A DNA stretch of 51,823 nucleotides from Brevinematales bacterium (GTDB lineage: Bacteria; Spirochaetota; Brevinematia; Brevinematales; JAOACQ01), in contig JAGVOW010000035.1 in NCBI GenBank assembly GCA_020052515.1, positions 1-51,823 on the forward strand. Direction: 5' to 3'. Shown one piece after another: positions 1-8,153 of the stretch (positions are counted from its first letter, which is position 1; the number at the start of each line of letters is the position of its first letter). The notes below the pieces were generated by a model, which did not search any database, was not told where the DNA came from, and saw only the letters and a list, made by a program, of their open reading frames with translations. The position numbers were made by a program, and so were the translations under genes.

Positions 1-82
1 GAAGGGCGTAAACTAACACCATGATACCAAAAGGCCACAAACCGAAGTGTCCAGAATGTCCGTGAAGTGTTCTCTCTTTCAT
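1..82 (-). CDS. Partial small protein, start of gene only
   Basis: An ATG at 82 on the minus strand is preceded by GGAGG with a five-base spacer, and the frame stays open for 27 codons to the window edge. The visible peptide begins MKERTLHGHSGHFGLWPFGI and turns hydrophobic, so it may be a small His/Gly-rich membrane protein. I do not recognise a family. It is divergent from the lytic transglycosylase gene. Confidence rests on the well-placed ribosome binding site; the rest of the gene lies outside the window. Confidence 0.5.
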   Translation of the reverse strand, partial: MKERTLHGHSGHFGLWPFGIMVLVYAL

Positions 83-456
83 ACAAACCTCCAAAAATTC
101 AATTACGCCATTTCTAATTTAGCCCCGCTAGAAAGACCGTTTCCGCGGGTAAAGTATTATTTTTTCCTTTTTTAAAAACTCTAAACGCACAAAGCTAAAA
201 AATAAATTGCACTGTGCGCAGATTGCCATTTATTATACAACTAATTTTTTGAAATAAAAAATACCTCAGGTATGGTTTTTATAAACTTTCAGTCGGATTT
301 TCATACTCCCCAAAGGAGACACCCCCTCTCCAAATTTGGAGAGGGGGACGGGGGTGAGGCGCCACTATACCCTGAAGAAAAAAAGATAGAGGAAACGAAA
401 TCAGTCCATAAGGTGAAACTTTTTCGTGGATAAGATATAATATTCCGGAGGAAAAA
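83..456. other. Intergenic region between divergent genes
   Basis: This 374-base stretch has no credible gene. It is A/T-rich and separates the leftward partial gene from the rightward transglycosylase gene. It contains the perfect 26-base palindrome at 322-347, listed separately. A 16-base string at 287-302 (tttcagtcggattttc) recurs with one mismatch at 29566-29581. A tataat at 436-441 looks like a -10 box but lies too close to the ribosome binding site (447-451) to serve the 457 gene. No convincing promoter was found. Confidence 0.6.
322..360. repeat. C-run/G-run palindromic repeat with tgaggc end
   Basis: Bases 322-347 form a perfect 26-base palindrome (arms ccccctctccaaa and its complement), followed by acgggggtgaggc. 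The tail resembles the end of the element at 51702-51823 (ccggggggatgaggc). It belongs to the family of short G/C-rich hairpins seen at several intergenic sites in this window. Confidence 0.7.
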
Positions 457-2661
457 ATGACGGCAGCTGGAAAAACAATCGTTGTACTTTTATCTCTTGT
501 TATTATTCCTTACTTGTTTGCAAACGCGGCAAATCCGGTCAACTCGGAAGCTTTGGGGTTTTATTCTGACGGAGCCTACCGCCACAGCATAAGCGTCTTA
601 TCCAATAAAGGAAGCTTATCCAGCCTGGAAAACTACCTGATGGCACGTGACTTCCAGGAGTTAAAAGAGACAGAAAAAGCTTTGCCCTATTTTGAAAAAG
701 TAAACCTGAAAGATTTAAAAAAAGAGAAATACGCTTCTTTCTTCATCGAAAGCTGCTGCTATTTTTATTCAAAAGCGCTGAGGGAACATTTTGCCCCCTC
801 TCTTGCCTCATTCTCAAATGAAACTCTGGCTCTGCGGAAAATGATAAGTTCTTTAAAGAAAGATTCCATTTACTATCAGGAAGTGAATGAAATTTATCTT
901 TTTTACCTCTGGAAGAACAAAGATTACAAAGCAATTTCCTCACTTGGCGGGAAAGATAAATTGTCAAAAAGTTATCAGGCGCTCTGTCATTTTATGGAAG
1001 GAGAAACAAATACCCTGGCTTTTTTATTAGACCAGATGCCTGAAAACCTTTTGTTGACGATTTACCCGGACATCAGCAATCGAATAGAGATAAACACTTT
1101 AGAATCCTTGAATAGAGACCAATTATTTAAATTATGGACTATTTCTTTGAATTTTAACCGCTGGAACAGCGCGGAAAAGATTCTAAACCGTTATGAGACC
1201 CTCTCAAATAAGGACGAATTTCTGGAAAGGGCAAAAATGACGCTCGAAACCAAAAAAGGCAATAGACAAAAAGTAATCGATCAGCTTTTTCAAGATTTCC
1301 AGAAAAACGAGATAAATGAGAAAAAAATCCGGCTCCTCTTAAGCCACCTTTACCGGCAGGCAAATTACACAAGAGCCTATGAAGTCATCCAGAAATACCC
1401 GTTTTTTGAGAGTGATATGATTAAAATCCTTTCAAAATCCGGGAGATATGAGGAACTTTACCAGTGGTACCTGAAAAACAAGGATAAAAAAGAATTTCGC
1501 GAACAACATCAAAGAGATATTTTCCTCATTCTCCTTCAAAACAAAATAGAAGCCGCGAAAGAGATGCTTCCTTTCGCTCTTGAAAAAAATGAAGATTATT
1601 ATTTCACCTACATTTCCGCGCTTTTTGATTTGAATGAAAACAAACCGGAAACCGCTTACCCAAAACTGTTGTCGGTGTTATTAAATCATCCCTTCACTTA
1701 TGAGTGGATTGTCGCGAAAAAATACGAGGCCGGCCTGCGGACAAACTTTATGCCGCTTTATGAAACAGAAATTTTCAATCAGATAGGCAAATTAAAAAAA
1801 ATGCCTTTGAAAGAAAAAGTCTATCTCTCTCTGGGATTATTGGAAATAGACACCAATTTAACTGGCACAATCAACAAGAAAACAGCTTTCCAGAAAGACT
1901 GGCGGAAATTTCAAAATAGCGTAAAATATTATTTTGCCTTATCAGAAAAAAATTTTTCTAGTGGAAATTACTGGATCCAAAAAAGAGACCCTTTTCTCAT
2001 GGGCTGGAACCAGGAACTTTTCCAGAGGATAGAAAAAAATGTTACCAATTCTACGAAATATTACTTAGCTTACCACTACATGGATTGGTATGAAAAAATA
2101 AATTTAGGAGGGGAAATCGTTCCCCGTCTTAATTACTTTCTGACAAAAAAACTGGAAGGCAGGCAATACCACCCGCTATTAGAAAAGAAGCTATTTCGGG
2201 GGATATATCCTTTTCATGTCTTTTCTACTATTGAGTCGTTTGTATCCAATACAAACGAAAGCCTCTGGATCATTTCCGCCTTCCGGGAAGAAAGTCACTT
2301 TAAAAAAGAAGCTCTTTCTTACGCGGGCGCTGTAGGGTTTGTCCAGATGATGCCGGCTACTGCCCAAACAATTCAGAAAAACCTAAGAAAAGAAGATTGG
2401 AATCTTTATGACTATAGCGACAACAAATCTTTAGGAATCATTCATTTCCAGCATCTCTTTAAGAAATACAAAGACAACCCATACTACTCATTAGCCGCCT
2501 ACAATGCCGGCGAGACGGTTATAAACCGCTGGATCAGAAGATATACTTTTACCAATGAGCTCTGGAATGAATTGATAGAATACGATGAAACGAGGGAATA
2601 CGTAAAAAAAATTGTTCTGACACGGTACTTTTATGATCTCGAGTATGGCGCAAGCCCCTAA
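457..2661 (+). CDS. Soluble lytic murein transglycosylase, Slt70-like
   Basis: This is a periplasmic enzyme predicted to cleave peptidoglycan glycan strands between MurNAc and GlcNAc, forming 1,6-anhydro ends. An N-terminal hydrophobic segment (residues about 7-24) looks like a signal peptide. Residues 30-560 are helical and TPR/superhelix-like, as in Slt70. The C-terminal SLT domain (about 585-720) holds the expected motifs: EESHF with likely catalytic Glu612, GAVGFVQMMPATA around 625-636, and AAYNAGE at 680-686. At 734 residues it is slightly longer than E. coli Slt70. GGAGG lies five bases before the ATG. It is followed on the same strand by a small clan AA protein gene 55 bases away. The family is confident; the physiological role (turnover or cell separation) is inferred. 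Confidence 0.9.
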   Translation: MTAAGKTIVVLLSLVIIPYLFANAANPVNSEALGFYSDGAYRHSISVLSNKGSLSSLENYLMARDFQELKETEKALPYFEKVNLKDLKKEKYASFFIESCCYFYSKALREHFAPSLASFSNETLALRKMISSLKKDSIYYQEVNEIYLFYLWKNKDYKAISSLGGKDKLSKSYQALCHFMEGETNTLAFLLDQMPENLLLTIYPDISNRIEINTLESLNRDQLFKLWTISLNFNRWNSAEKILNRYETLSNKDEFLERAKMTLETKKGNRQKVIDQLFQDFQKNEINEKKIRLLLSHLYRQANYTRAYEVIQKYPFFESDMIKILSKSGRYEELYQWYLKNKDKKEFREQHQRDIFLILLQNKIEAAKEMLPFALEKNEDYYFTYISALFDLNENKPETAYPKLLSVLLNHPFTYEWIVAKKYEAGLRTNFMPLYETEIFNQIGKLKKMPLKEKVYLSLGLLEIDTNLTGTINKKTAFQKDWRKFQNSVKYYFALSEKNFSSGNYWIQKRDPFLMGWNQELFQRIEKNVTNSTKYYLAYHYMDWYEKINLGGEIVPRLNYFLTKKLEGRQYHPLLEKKLFRGIYPFHVFSTIESFVSNTNESLWIISAFREESHFKKEALSYAGAVGFVQMMPATAQTIQKNLRKEDWNLYDYSDNKSLGIIHFQHLFKKYKDNPYYSLAAYNAGETVINRWIRRYTFTNELWNELIEYDETREYVKKIVLTRYFYDLEYGASP

Positions 2662-2698
2662 TTTGATTTATTTTATAGTGAAATTTATAATATCATAA

Positions 2699-3097
<399 letters not shown>

Positions 3098-3115
3098 CAT
3101 GGATCAGGAAAAATT

Positions 3116-4453
3116 ATGTCCATTTATGAAAATTTTTACCATTTAATGCCGGACGGCACCATCAAGCAAATCAATCCCTTTAATGGCACAGAAGTCTGGT
3201 GTGTAGAGGAAAGAAAACGCGGCCCCGCGATCAATGTACCTCCTGAAATTTCTATTCCTTTAGAAAAAAGAAGCCCCGAAGATTATTGCCATTTCTGCGA
3301 AGCAAATTATGATTTCTGCACTCCGGAAAAAGCAAGGGTTTACCAGGATAATGAGGGGAAATGGCAGAAGTTTTACAATATTTCTCCTGAAGAATTAAAT
3401 AGTTTTTCCGCTGACTTTAGAAGGGTGGGCAATCTCTTCGAAATTGTCACTTTTGATTATTGGGTTAAAAACTATCATCATCAATTAAATAAAGCCGAAA
3501 AAAAATGGAAAGAAGCCTACCTTTCCTCCCCTAAGGGCTATGAGCACGCGATACATATTCTGAAATTGAAAATGCTGCGGCTGGGGATTGATTTTAACGA
3601 CCTTTCAGAAGAAGAAAGGTTGAAAAAAATAGACCCCTTCTTCGGCGGCTGTCATGAACTTATCATTGGAAAAAGGCATTACAAAAAAGACGCGTCTTTC
3701 AGCCATGAGCTCTGTTCTTCAGGAGAGCTGACCGCTGAGGAACATTTTCAGTACTTCAAATTTACTATAGAAAGTATTGTGGATATTTATGAGCAGAATC
3801 CTTTTGTGCGTTATGTCAGCGTTTTTCAGAACTGGCTCCGGCCCGCGGGCGCCTCATTTGACCATATGCACCGGCAATTAGTCGCTCTGGATGAGTGGGG
3901 GGCCCATATGGAGCGTGAAATCTGTGAGCTTCAGAAAAATCCAAATCTTTACAATGACTTCGCTATCAATTTTGCCGTGTACAATTCTTTTCTCATCGCG
4001 GAAAATGATTTTGCTATCGCGCTTGTAGAAATCGGCCACCGTTATCCCACTATCGCGATTTACTCAAAAAGTGAAAAAAGCCGCCCATTCGAGCAGACAG
4101 AACAAGAAATAAGGGGAATGAGCGAAATAGTCCACACCATTCATACGGTCATTACCAGCCAGACAACCTGCAATGAAGAGTGGTACTACGCTCCTTTTGA
4201 CTCTATTTCTCCTTTACCCTGGCACATTTCTATTAAATTAAGAGTGCATACTCCCGCAGGCTTTGAAGGCAATACAAAAATCTACATTAACCCTATCAGC
4301 CCTCAAAAACTAAAGGATGAAATAGTAGAGGCCTTGTATGAAAAAAGATCCGCCGGATCGCTAAGCCCAAATATTCGAATAGGAGATGAAATTTCGCGAA
4401 GGCCGAATATTTTGAATTATTATAAAGCCAAAGTCCTGGATACAGTCAAATGA
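3116..4453 (+). CDS. DUF4921 family protein, GalT/HIT-like nucleotidyltransferase fold
   Basis: The start (MPDGTIKQINPFNGTEVW, residues 11-28) matches the DUF4921 signature of a family related to galactose-1-phosphate uridylyltransferase. Residues 250-254 read H-M-H-R-Q, equivalent to the HxHxQ active-site motif of GalT, in which the middle His forms the UMP adduct. A cysteine group (CHFCEANYDFC, about residues 59-69) may bind metal. The protein is 445 residues and cytoplasmic. The true substrate of DUF4921 is not known to me; nucleotidyl or phosphoryl transfer on a sugar phosphate is inference. Its stop overlaps the start of the AEC transporter gene (ATGA), so the two are translationally coupled and may share a pathway. 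Confidence 0.8.
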   Translation: MSIYENFYHLMPDGTIKQINPFNGTEVWCVEERKRGPAINVPPEISIPLEKRSPEDYCHFCEANYDFCTPEKARVYQDNEGKWQKFYNISPEELNSFSADFRRVGNLFEIVTFDYWVKNYHHQLNKAEKKWKEAYLSSPKGYEHAIHILKLKMLRLGIDFNDLSEEERLKKIDPFFGGCHELIIGKRHYKKDASFSHELCSSGELTAEEHFQYFKFTIESIVDIYEQNPFVRYVSVFQNWLRPAGASFDHMHRQLVALDEWGAHMEREICELQKNPNLYNDFAINFAVYNSFLIAENDFAIALVEIGHRYPTIAIYSKSEKSRPFEQTEQEIRGMSEIVHTIHTVITSQTTCNEEWYYAPFDSISPLPWHISIKLRVHTPAGFEGNTKIYINPISPQKLKDEIVEALYEKRSAGSLSPNIRIGDEISRRPNILNYYKAKVLDTVK

Positions 4454-5358
4454 TCGAAGTATTTCTAAATGTATTAGTTCCTGTCTTGATTATCTTTTCT
4501 CTGGGTTATTTGCTGGGAAGGTTTTTTCATATTGAAGTCAGGGCTTTATCCACGCTTTCGATCTACCTGCTGACTCCGGCGCTTGTATTCCAGGCCCTTT
4601 ATCAAAATGAAAATATATTTAGCTTAGATTTTCTCAAAATCTTCGCGGCGGTTACTATTGTTATTGTATTCACATTAATCAGCGTAGAAATAATTTCCCG
4701 GATATTCTCTTTTCCCAGAAGTTTTAAAATTGTGTTGATGCTCACCCTTATCCTTTCAAATTCCGGCAATTTCGGCCTGCCAGTTAATGAATACGCTTTC
4801 GGCAAAGAGGGCATTTCCGCCGCATCGCTTTTATTAGTGATTTATGTTTTTTATACTCACACATTAGGAGTTTTTTTAGCCGCTTCAGACAAAAGCGACA
4901 CAAAAACAGCGTTACTGGGCATGCTTAAGGTGCCGGTATTTTACGCGCTCGCGCTGGCCTTAATATTACGGGCTTTCCACCTGGAAATTCCAAAACAAAT
5001 ATTGCTCCCTATTCAGTCCATCGGCCTGAGCGCGATTCCGCTCAATCTGGTATTAGTCGGAATTAATCTTTCGCAAATTGTTGTAAAAAGGAACTTACTC
5101 CTCACCGTTTCTTTGATTAGCCTGGCCAAATTGATACTGATCCCTATCTTTGCCTTCTTTGTCCTGAATATTTTGCAGGTTCAAGGTATTCTTTTCAAAA
5201 CCAGCATGACTCAAATCGCTATGCCTTCGGCTGTCTATTGTTCAATTTTAGCCAGTCATTATGGAAGCGACGGAAAATTAGCGAGTGAAATTGTGCTGGT
5301 TTCACTTTTACTCAGCATCATCAGTTTAAGCGGAATTATATTTATGCTTTTAAAATAG
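4450..5358 (+). CDS. AEC (auxin efflux carrier) family permease
   Basis: A 302-residue, very hydrophobic protein with about ten membrane segments in two halves and the family's broken-helix features (NSGNFGLPVNEYAFG near residues 98-112, and AMPSAVYCSILASHYG near the C-terminus). Members of this BART-superfamily group move organic anions such as malate, or auxin in plants. The substrate here cannot be read from sequence. The ATG overlaps the stop of the DUF4921 gene by four bases. Linkage with that GalT-like protein and with the Fe-ADH-like protein downstream hints at handling of a small organic acid or sugar derivative, but that is only context. Confidence 0.85.
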   Translation: MIEVFLNVLVPVLIIFSLGYLLGRFFHIEVRALSTLSIYLLTPALVFQALYQNENIFSLDFLKIFAAVTIVIVFTLISVEIISRIFSFPRSFKIVLMLTLILSNSGNFGLPVNEYAFGKEGISAASLLLVIYVFYTHTLGVFLAASDKSDTKTALLGMLKVPVFYALALALILRAFHLEIPKQILLPIQSIGLSAIPLNLVLVGINLSQIVVKRNLLLTVSLISLAKLILIPIFAFFVLNILQVQGILFKTSMTQIAMPSAVYCSILASHYGSDGKLASEIVLVSLLLSIISLSGIIFMLLK

Positions 5359-5424
5359 CCTCATCCCTGTTACGTTTTTTATTTTATTTCCGATAAATAT
5401 AAATGTAAAACACAGGAGTCGAAG

Positions 5425-6570
5425 ATGGCATTGATAGAATTTCAAATTCCCACAAATATTATTTATGGGAACGACAGCCTTCAGAGGCTTGCGGAAATAG
5501 CCGCTCCCAATGGAGAAAAGGTTTTCATAGTCGCTGAAAAATCCCTTTCAGAAAAAGGTTTAACCAGCAAAATAAAAAGGCTTTTAGAAGGATACGCTTA
5601 CGACATTATGGTCTATGAGGTCCCCAGCAAAGCAAATACAAAAGAGCTCTTTGAAGGCGTCAATATCGCGAAAAACGGAAGAGCCGATGTAGTGATTGGC
5701 CTTGGCGGTGGAAATGTACTCTCTGTCGCAAAGTGCATTGCCCAATTCAGTACTCAAGACCTCTCAAAAGAAGAGCAAAAAAGCCACCGGCGTTTCACGA
5801 TAAAAAAAGTACGCTATATAGAAATACCTTCTATTCAGACCCTCTATTGGGGAATCATGCCGGTTTCTTACATTATTGACGAAACAGACAAATCCAGAAA
5901 GCCTTACGTAGACAAGGATTCTCTCGCATACGGCCTCATTATAGACCCTGTCATCACAGAAGACGTACCGTTGACTGATGTGATTTATTCCGGATTGGAA
6001 GCTATTTCCTATTCTTTTGATGCCTATATCTCCAAAAAGTCAAACCCTCTTTCTGACTCATTCAGCTTAAAAGCCATTGAATACTTAAGCGTCAATTTGA
6101 AAAGGCTAGCGCTGGAACCTGCTAACACAAAAATAAAGGGAAATCTCAGCATGGGAACATTGCTTGCTTCTCTAGCGATCAACACTTCCTCTCTGGGAGC
6201 TTCCGCCGCCTGTGCTATGGCCCTGGATACAGTAGCAGACTTTCCTATGTCTATGGGTTCCACTATTATTATGCCTCATATTATGGAATTTAATTTAACT
6301 GCCGCGGCAAACAAGTTTATTCAGATTTCTATGGCTCTCGGAGAAAAAGTAGCGGACATTACCGTGATTGAAGCCGCTATTATGGGAATAGAATCTATCC
6401 GTAGAATGATGATGGATCTGCACATTCCTCAAAAATTGTCCGATTACAATATCACTCCTGACAAGCTGGAATTAGCCGCGCAGCTTGCCGCTCAGTATGA
6501 CTTTTTAGGTTTTATCCCGCGCCCAGCCGGCAGAAATGAACTGAAAGAAATATTATCCGCCGCGGCTTAA
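5425..6570 (+). CDS. Iron-containing alcohol dehydrogenase homologue with replaced metal ligands
   Basis: The 381-residue protein has the whole family III (Fe-ADH) layout: an N-terminal dinucleotide fold with GLGGGNVLSVAK (residues 92-103, normally GGGSxxDxAK) and a helical C-terminal half ending FIPRPAGR. The four residues that normally bind Fe or Zn are not conserved. Where FucO has GLDALTH, this has GLEAISY (Glu192 for Asp, Tyr196 for His). The first later His aligns near Ala261/Cys263, and the PHG His aligns with Met275. Only three His occur in the protein and none lies at these places. Either it binds metal differently, or it is a non-catalytic or altered enzyme. A CAGGAG ribosome binding site precedes the ATG. 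It is four bases upstream of pgeF. Confidence 0.85.
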   Translation: MALIEFQIPTNIIYGNDSLQRLAEIAAPNGEKVFIVAEKSLSEKGLTSKIKRLLEGYAYDIMVYEVPSKANTKELFEGVNIAKNGRADVVIGLGGGNVLSVAKCIAQFSTQDLSKEEQKSHRRFTIKKVRYIEIPSIQTLYWGIMPVSYIIDETDKSRKPYVDKDSLAYGLIIDPVITEDVPLTDVIYSGLEAISYSFDAYISKKSNPLSDSFSLKAIEYLSVNLKRLALEPANTKIKGNLSMGTLLASLAINTSSLGASAACAMALDTVADFPMSMGSTIIMPHIMEFNLTAAANKFIQISMALGEKVADITVIEAAIMGIESIRRMMMDLHIPQKLSDYNITPDKLELAAQLAAQYDFLGFIPRPAGRNELKEILSAAA

Positions 6571-6573
6571 AAA

Positions 6574-7314
6574 ATGCGGCTTTCCGATACTTTTATTCTC
6601 CACAAAGGTTTCTCAAATCCAGAAATCTCATTTGGAACAACAGTCAAAGGAAAAGACCTTAATTTCGCCCTGCACACGTCTGAAAATGATAGAGAAAGAG
6701 AAATAGCTTCCCAAAACAGGGCAAATCTCCTGAAAAAACTGAATTTCACAGGCCTTATTACATTAAACCAGACCCATTCAGATAAAATCCATTTTATTCG
6801 CTCCGGCAACCAAAAAACCTATCTGAAAAACCCTTTAACAGAGGGAGACGGCCTGCTGACTGATTTAAAAGGCATATTACTGGGCGTTTTGACAGCGGAT
6901 TGCGTCCCAATTTATTACGCTCATAAAGATTTTTGCGCTATTGTCCATGCCGGCTGGAAAGGAATAAAAAATAAAATATTCCTGCAAATGATCGAACAGA
7001 TTAGAAGCGCTTTTCACGTGCATTTAAATGAAATAGAAATTTACATTGGGCCTCATATCCGCAGCTGCTGTTATGAGGTAGGAAAGGACGTGCTAAAAGA
7101 ATTTAACACTCCTGTTTTTGAAAAAAGGAACCAATCGATTTATCTAAATATGGAAGCTATGATCAAAGAAGAATTGATTGAATCAGGGATTTTCCCTGGC
7201 AACATTAAAAACATCTTTATGTGCTCAAAGTGCAGCATTAATCCATCATTTTTTTCTTATAGAAACGGCAATCAAAAAGAGAGAATGCTTTCATTTGTCG
7301 GCAGAGCGGCCTAG
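6574..7314 (+). CDS. pgeF: Purine nucleoside phosphorylase / multicopper-oxidase-like PgeF (YfiH/LACC1 family)
   Basis: A 246-residue cytoplasmic protein with the family's metal and active-site motifs: QTHSD (His68), GDGLLTD (residues 91-97), TADCVPI (Cys110), VHAGWKG (His125) and YIGPHIRSCCYEVG. Related proteins phosphorolyse purine nucleosides and also deaminate adenosine; E. coli YfiH has been linked to editing of peptidoglycan precursors. The start is three bases after the Fe-ADH-like stop with no clear Shine-Dalgarno sequence, so translation is probably coupled. The 3' end overlaps the convergent GAF-protein gene by 24 bases. Confidence 0.9.
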   Translation: MRLSDTFILHKGFSNPEISFGTTVKGKDLNFALHTSENDREREIASQNRANLLKKLNFTGLITLNQTHSDKIHFIRSGNQKTYLKNPLTEGDGLLTDLKGILLGVLTADCVPIYYAHKDFCAIVHAGWKGIKNKIFLQMIEQIRSAFHVHLNEIEIYIGPHIRSCCYEVGKDVLKEFNTPVFEKRNQSIYLNMEAMIKEELIESGIFPGNIKNIFMCSKCSINPSFFSYRNGNQKERMLSFVGRAA

Positions 7315-8127
7315 GACTTCCTGTAAAGAATCCCAGCATACTTTATTTTCAAGTCTCATCTCAAACATAGAGACTAAAAGCCCAGCGGCATCAAGGTCAG
7401 TCTTACTAAAAACGCCTTCTTCTGTGTCCTTCTCCGAGAAATTGACCACTCCAACAATTTCTTCCTGCATAATTTTAATAGGAAAAAGCATAATAGATTT
7501 TTTTTTGTATTGAGAGCCATTTTTGCGGGCAATCTCAGGATGAGTTTCCACATTAGTCGCGTACATCCTTTTTCCGCTTTTAAACACATGCCAGAGGAGG
7601 CTATCTTTTGAGTCCATATTTACACTGACTTTACCCCCATGCTCTAATTGAAACCCAGTATGATTGACCAATTGAAGATTTTTATCTTCAGGATCGTACA
7701 TAAAAATTGAAATTCTTTTTGAAGCCGTCAGGCCTGTAAAAGTTTCTATCATTTCAGATGAGAAAGGACGAATCAAAAACATTTTTGAAATGCCCTGCAG
7801 CAAATGTTCTTCACAATCTCTCCTGATTTGCTCAGTATTGACAGAAACTAGCGGCTTTATTTCAGAAGAATTCTCTACAGGCTTCATTACTTTTGACGGC
7901 TCTATGGCCCTGGCAGAAAACAAATTGATAAAAGCTGTAATAACTATAGAAGCAATCAAAAAGAGGGCAAACAAAAGAACTTTGATATTAAACAATGTGT
8001 ACTGAGCGCTTTCATTATGAGAAGGCAAAGAAGAAAAATCCTTATAAAGAAGGTATGCCCAAACAAGAATAACCAGAGCAACTAAGACATCCAGAACCAC
8101 ATTCATTGCCCTTTTCGCAATCCTCAT
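7291..8127 (-). CDS. Membrane-anchored GAF-domain protein
   Basis: The 278-residue protein begins with two predicted membrane helices (about residues 9-27 and 49-70), followed by a short linker and a GAF-like sensor domain from about residue 105 to 265, judged by the pattern ISIFMYDPEDKNLQLVNHTGF and the closing IMQEEIVGVVNFSEK. No output domain is present, so it probably signals through a partner. A purine-rich AGGGGG precedes the ATG; a second ATG seven codons in is possible. It lies 23 bases after the TPR protein gene on the same strand, so the two are likely co-transcribed. Its ligand cannot be inferred. Confidence 0.7.
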   Translation of the reverse strand: MRIAKRAMNVVLDVLVALVILVWAYLLYKDFSSLPSHNESAQYTLFNIKVLLFALFLIASIVITAFINLFSARAIEPSKVMKPVENSSEIKPLVSVNTEQIRRDCEEHLLQGISKMFLIRPFSSEMIETFTGLTASKRISIFMYDPEDKNLQLVNHTGFQLEHGGKVSVNMDSKDSLLWHVFKSGKRMYATNVETHPEIARKNGSQYKKKSIMLFPIKIMQEEIVGVVNFSEKDTEEGVFSKTDLDAAGLLVSMFEMRLENKVCWDSLQEVLGRSADK

Positions 8128-8131
8128 AAAA

Positions 8132-8153
8132 CCCCCTAACTCACCCCGGCCTA
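8132..8153. repeat. Fragment of the C-run repeat family
   Basis: The string ctcaccccggccta at 8140-8153 is identical over 14 bases to 51704-51717, the outer end of the element at the right edge of the window. It is preceded by accccctaa. It sits between the GAF gene and the TPR gene and supplies the TPR gene's stop codon. It looks like a remnant or half-copy. Confidence 0.45.

Noticed and set aside
436-441. TATAAT box upstream of the lytic transglycosylase gene
   Set aside because: A start from this box would fall on or next to the ribosome binding site at 447-451, and no good -35 box lies 17 bases upstream.
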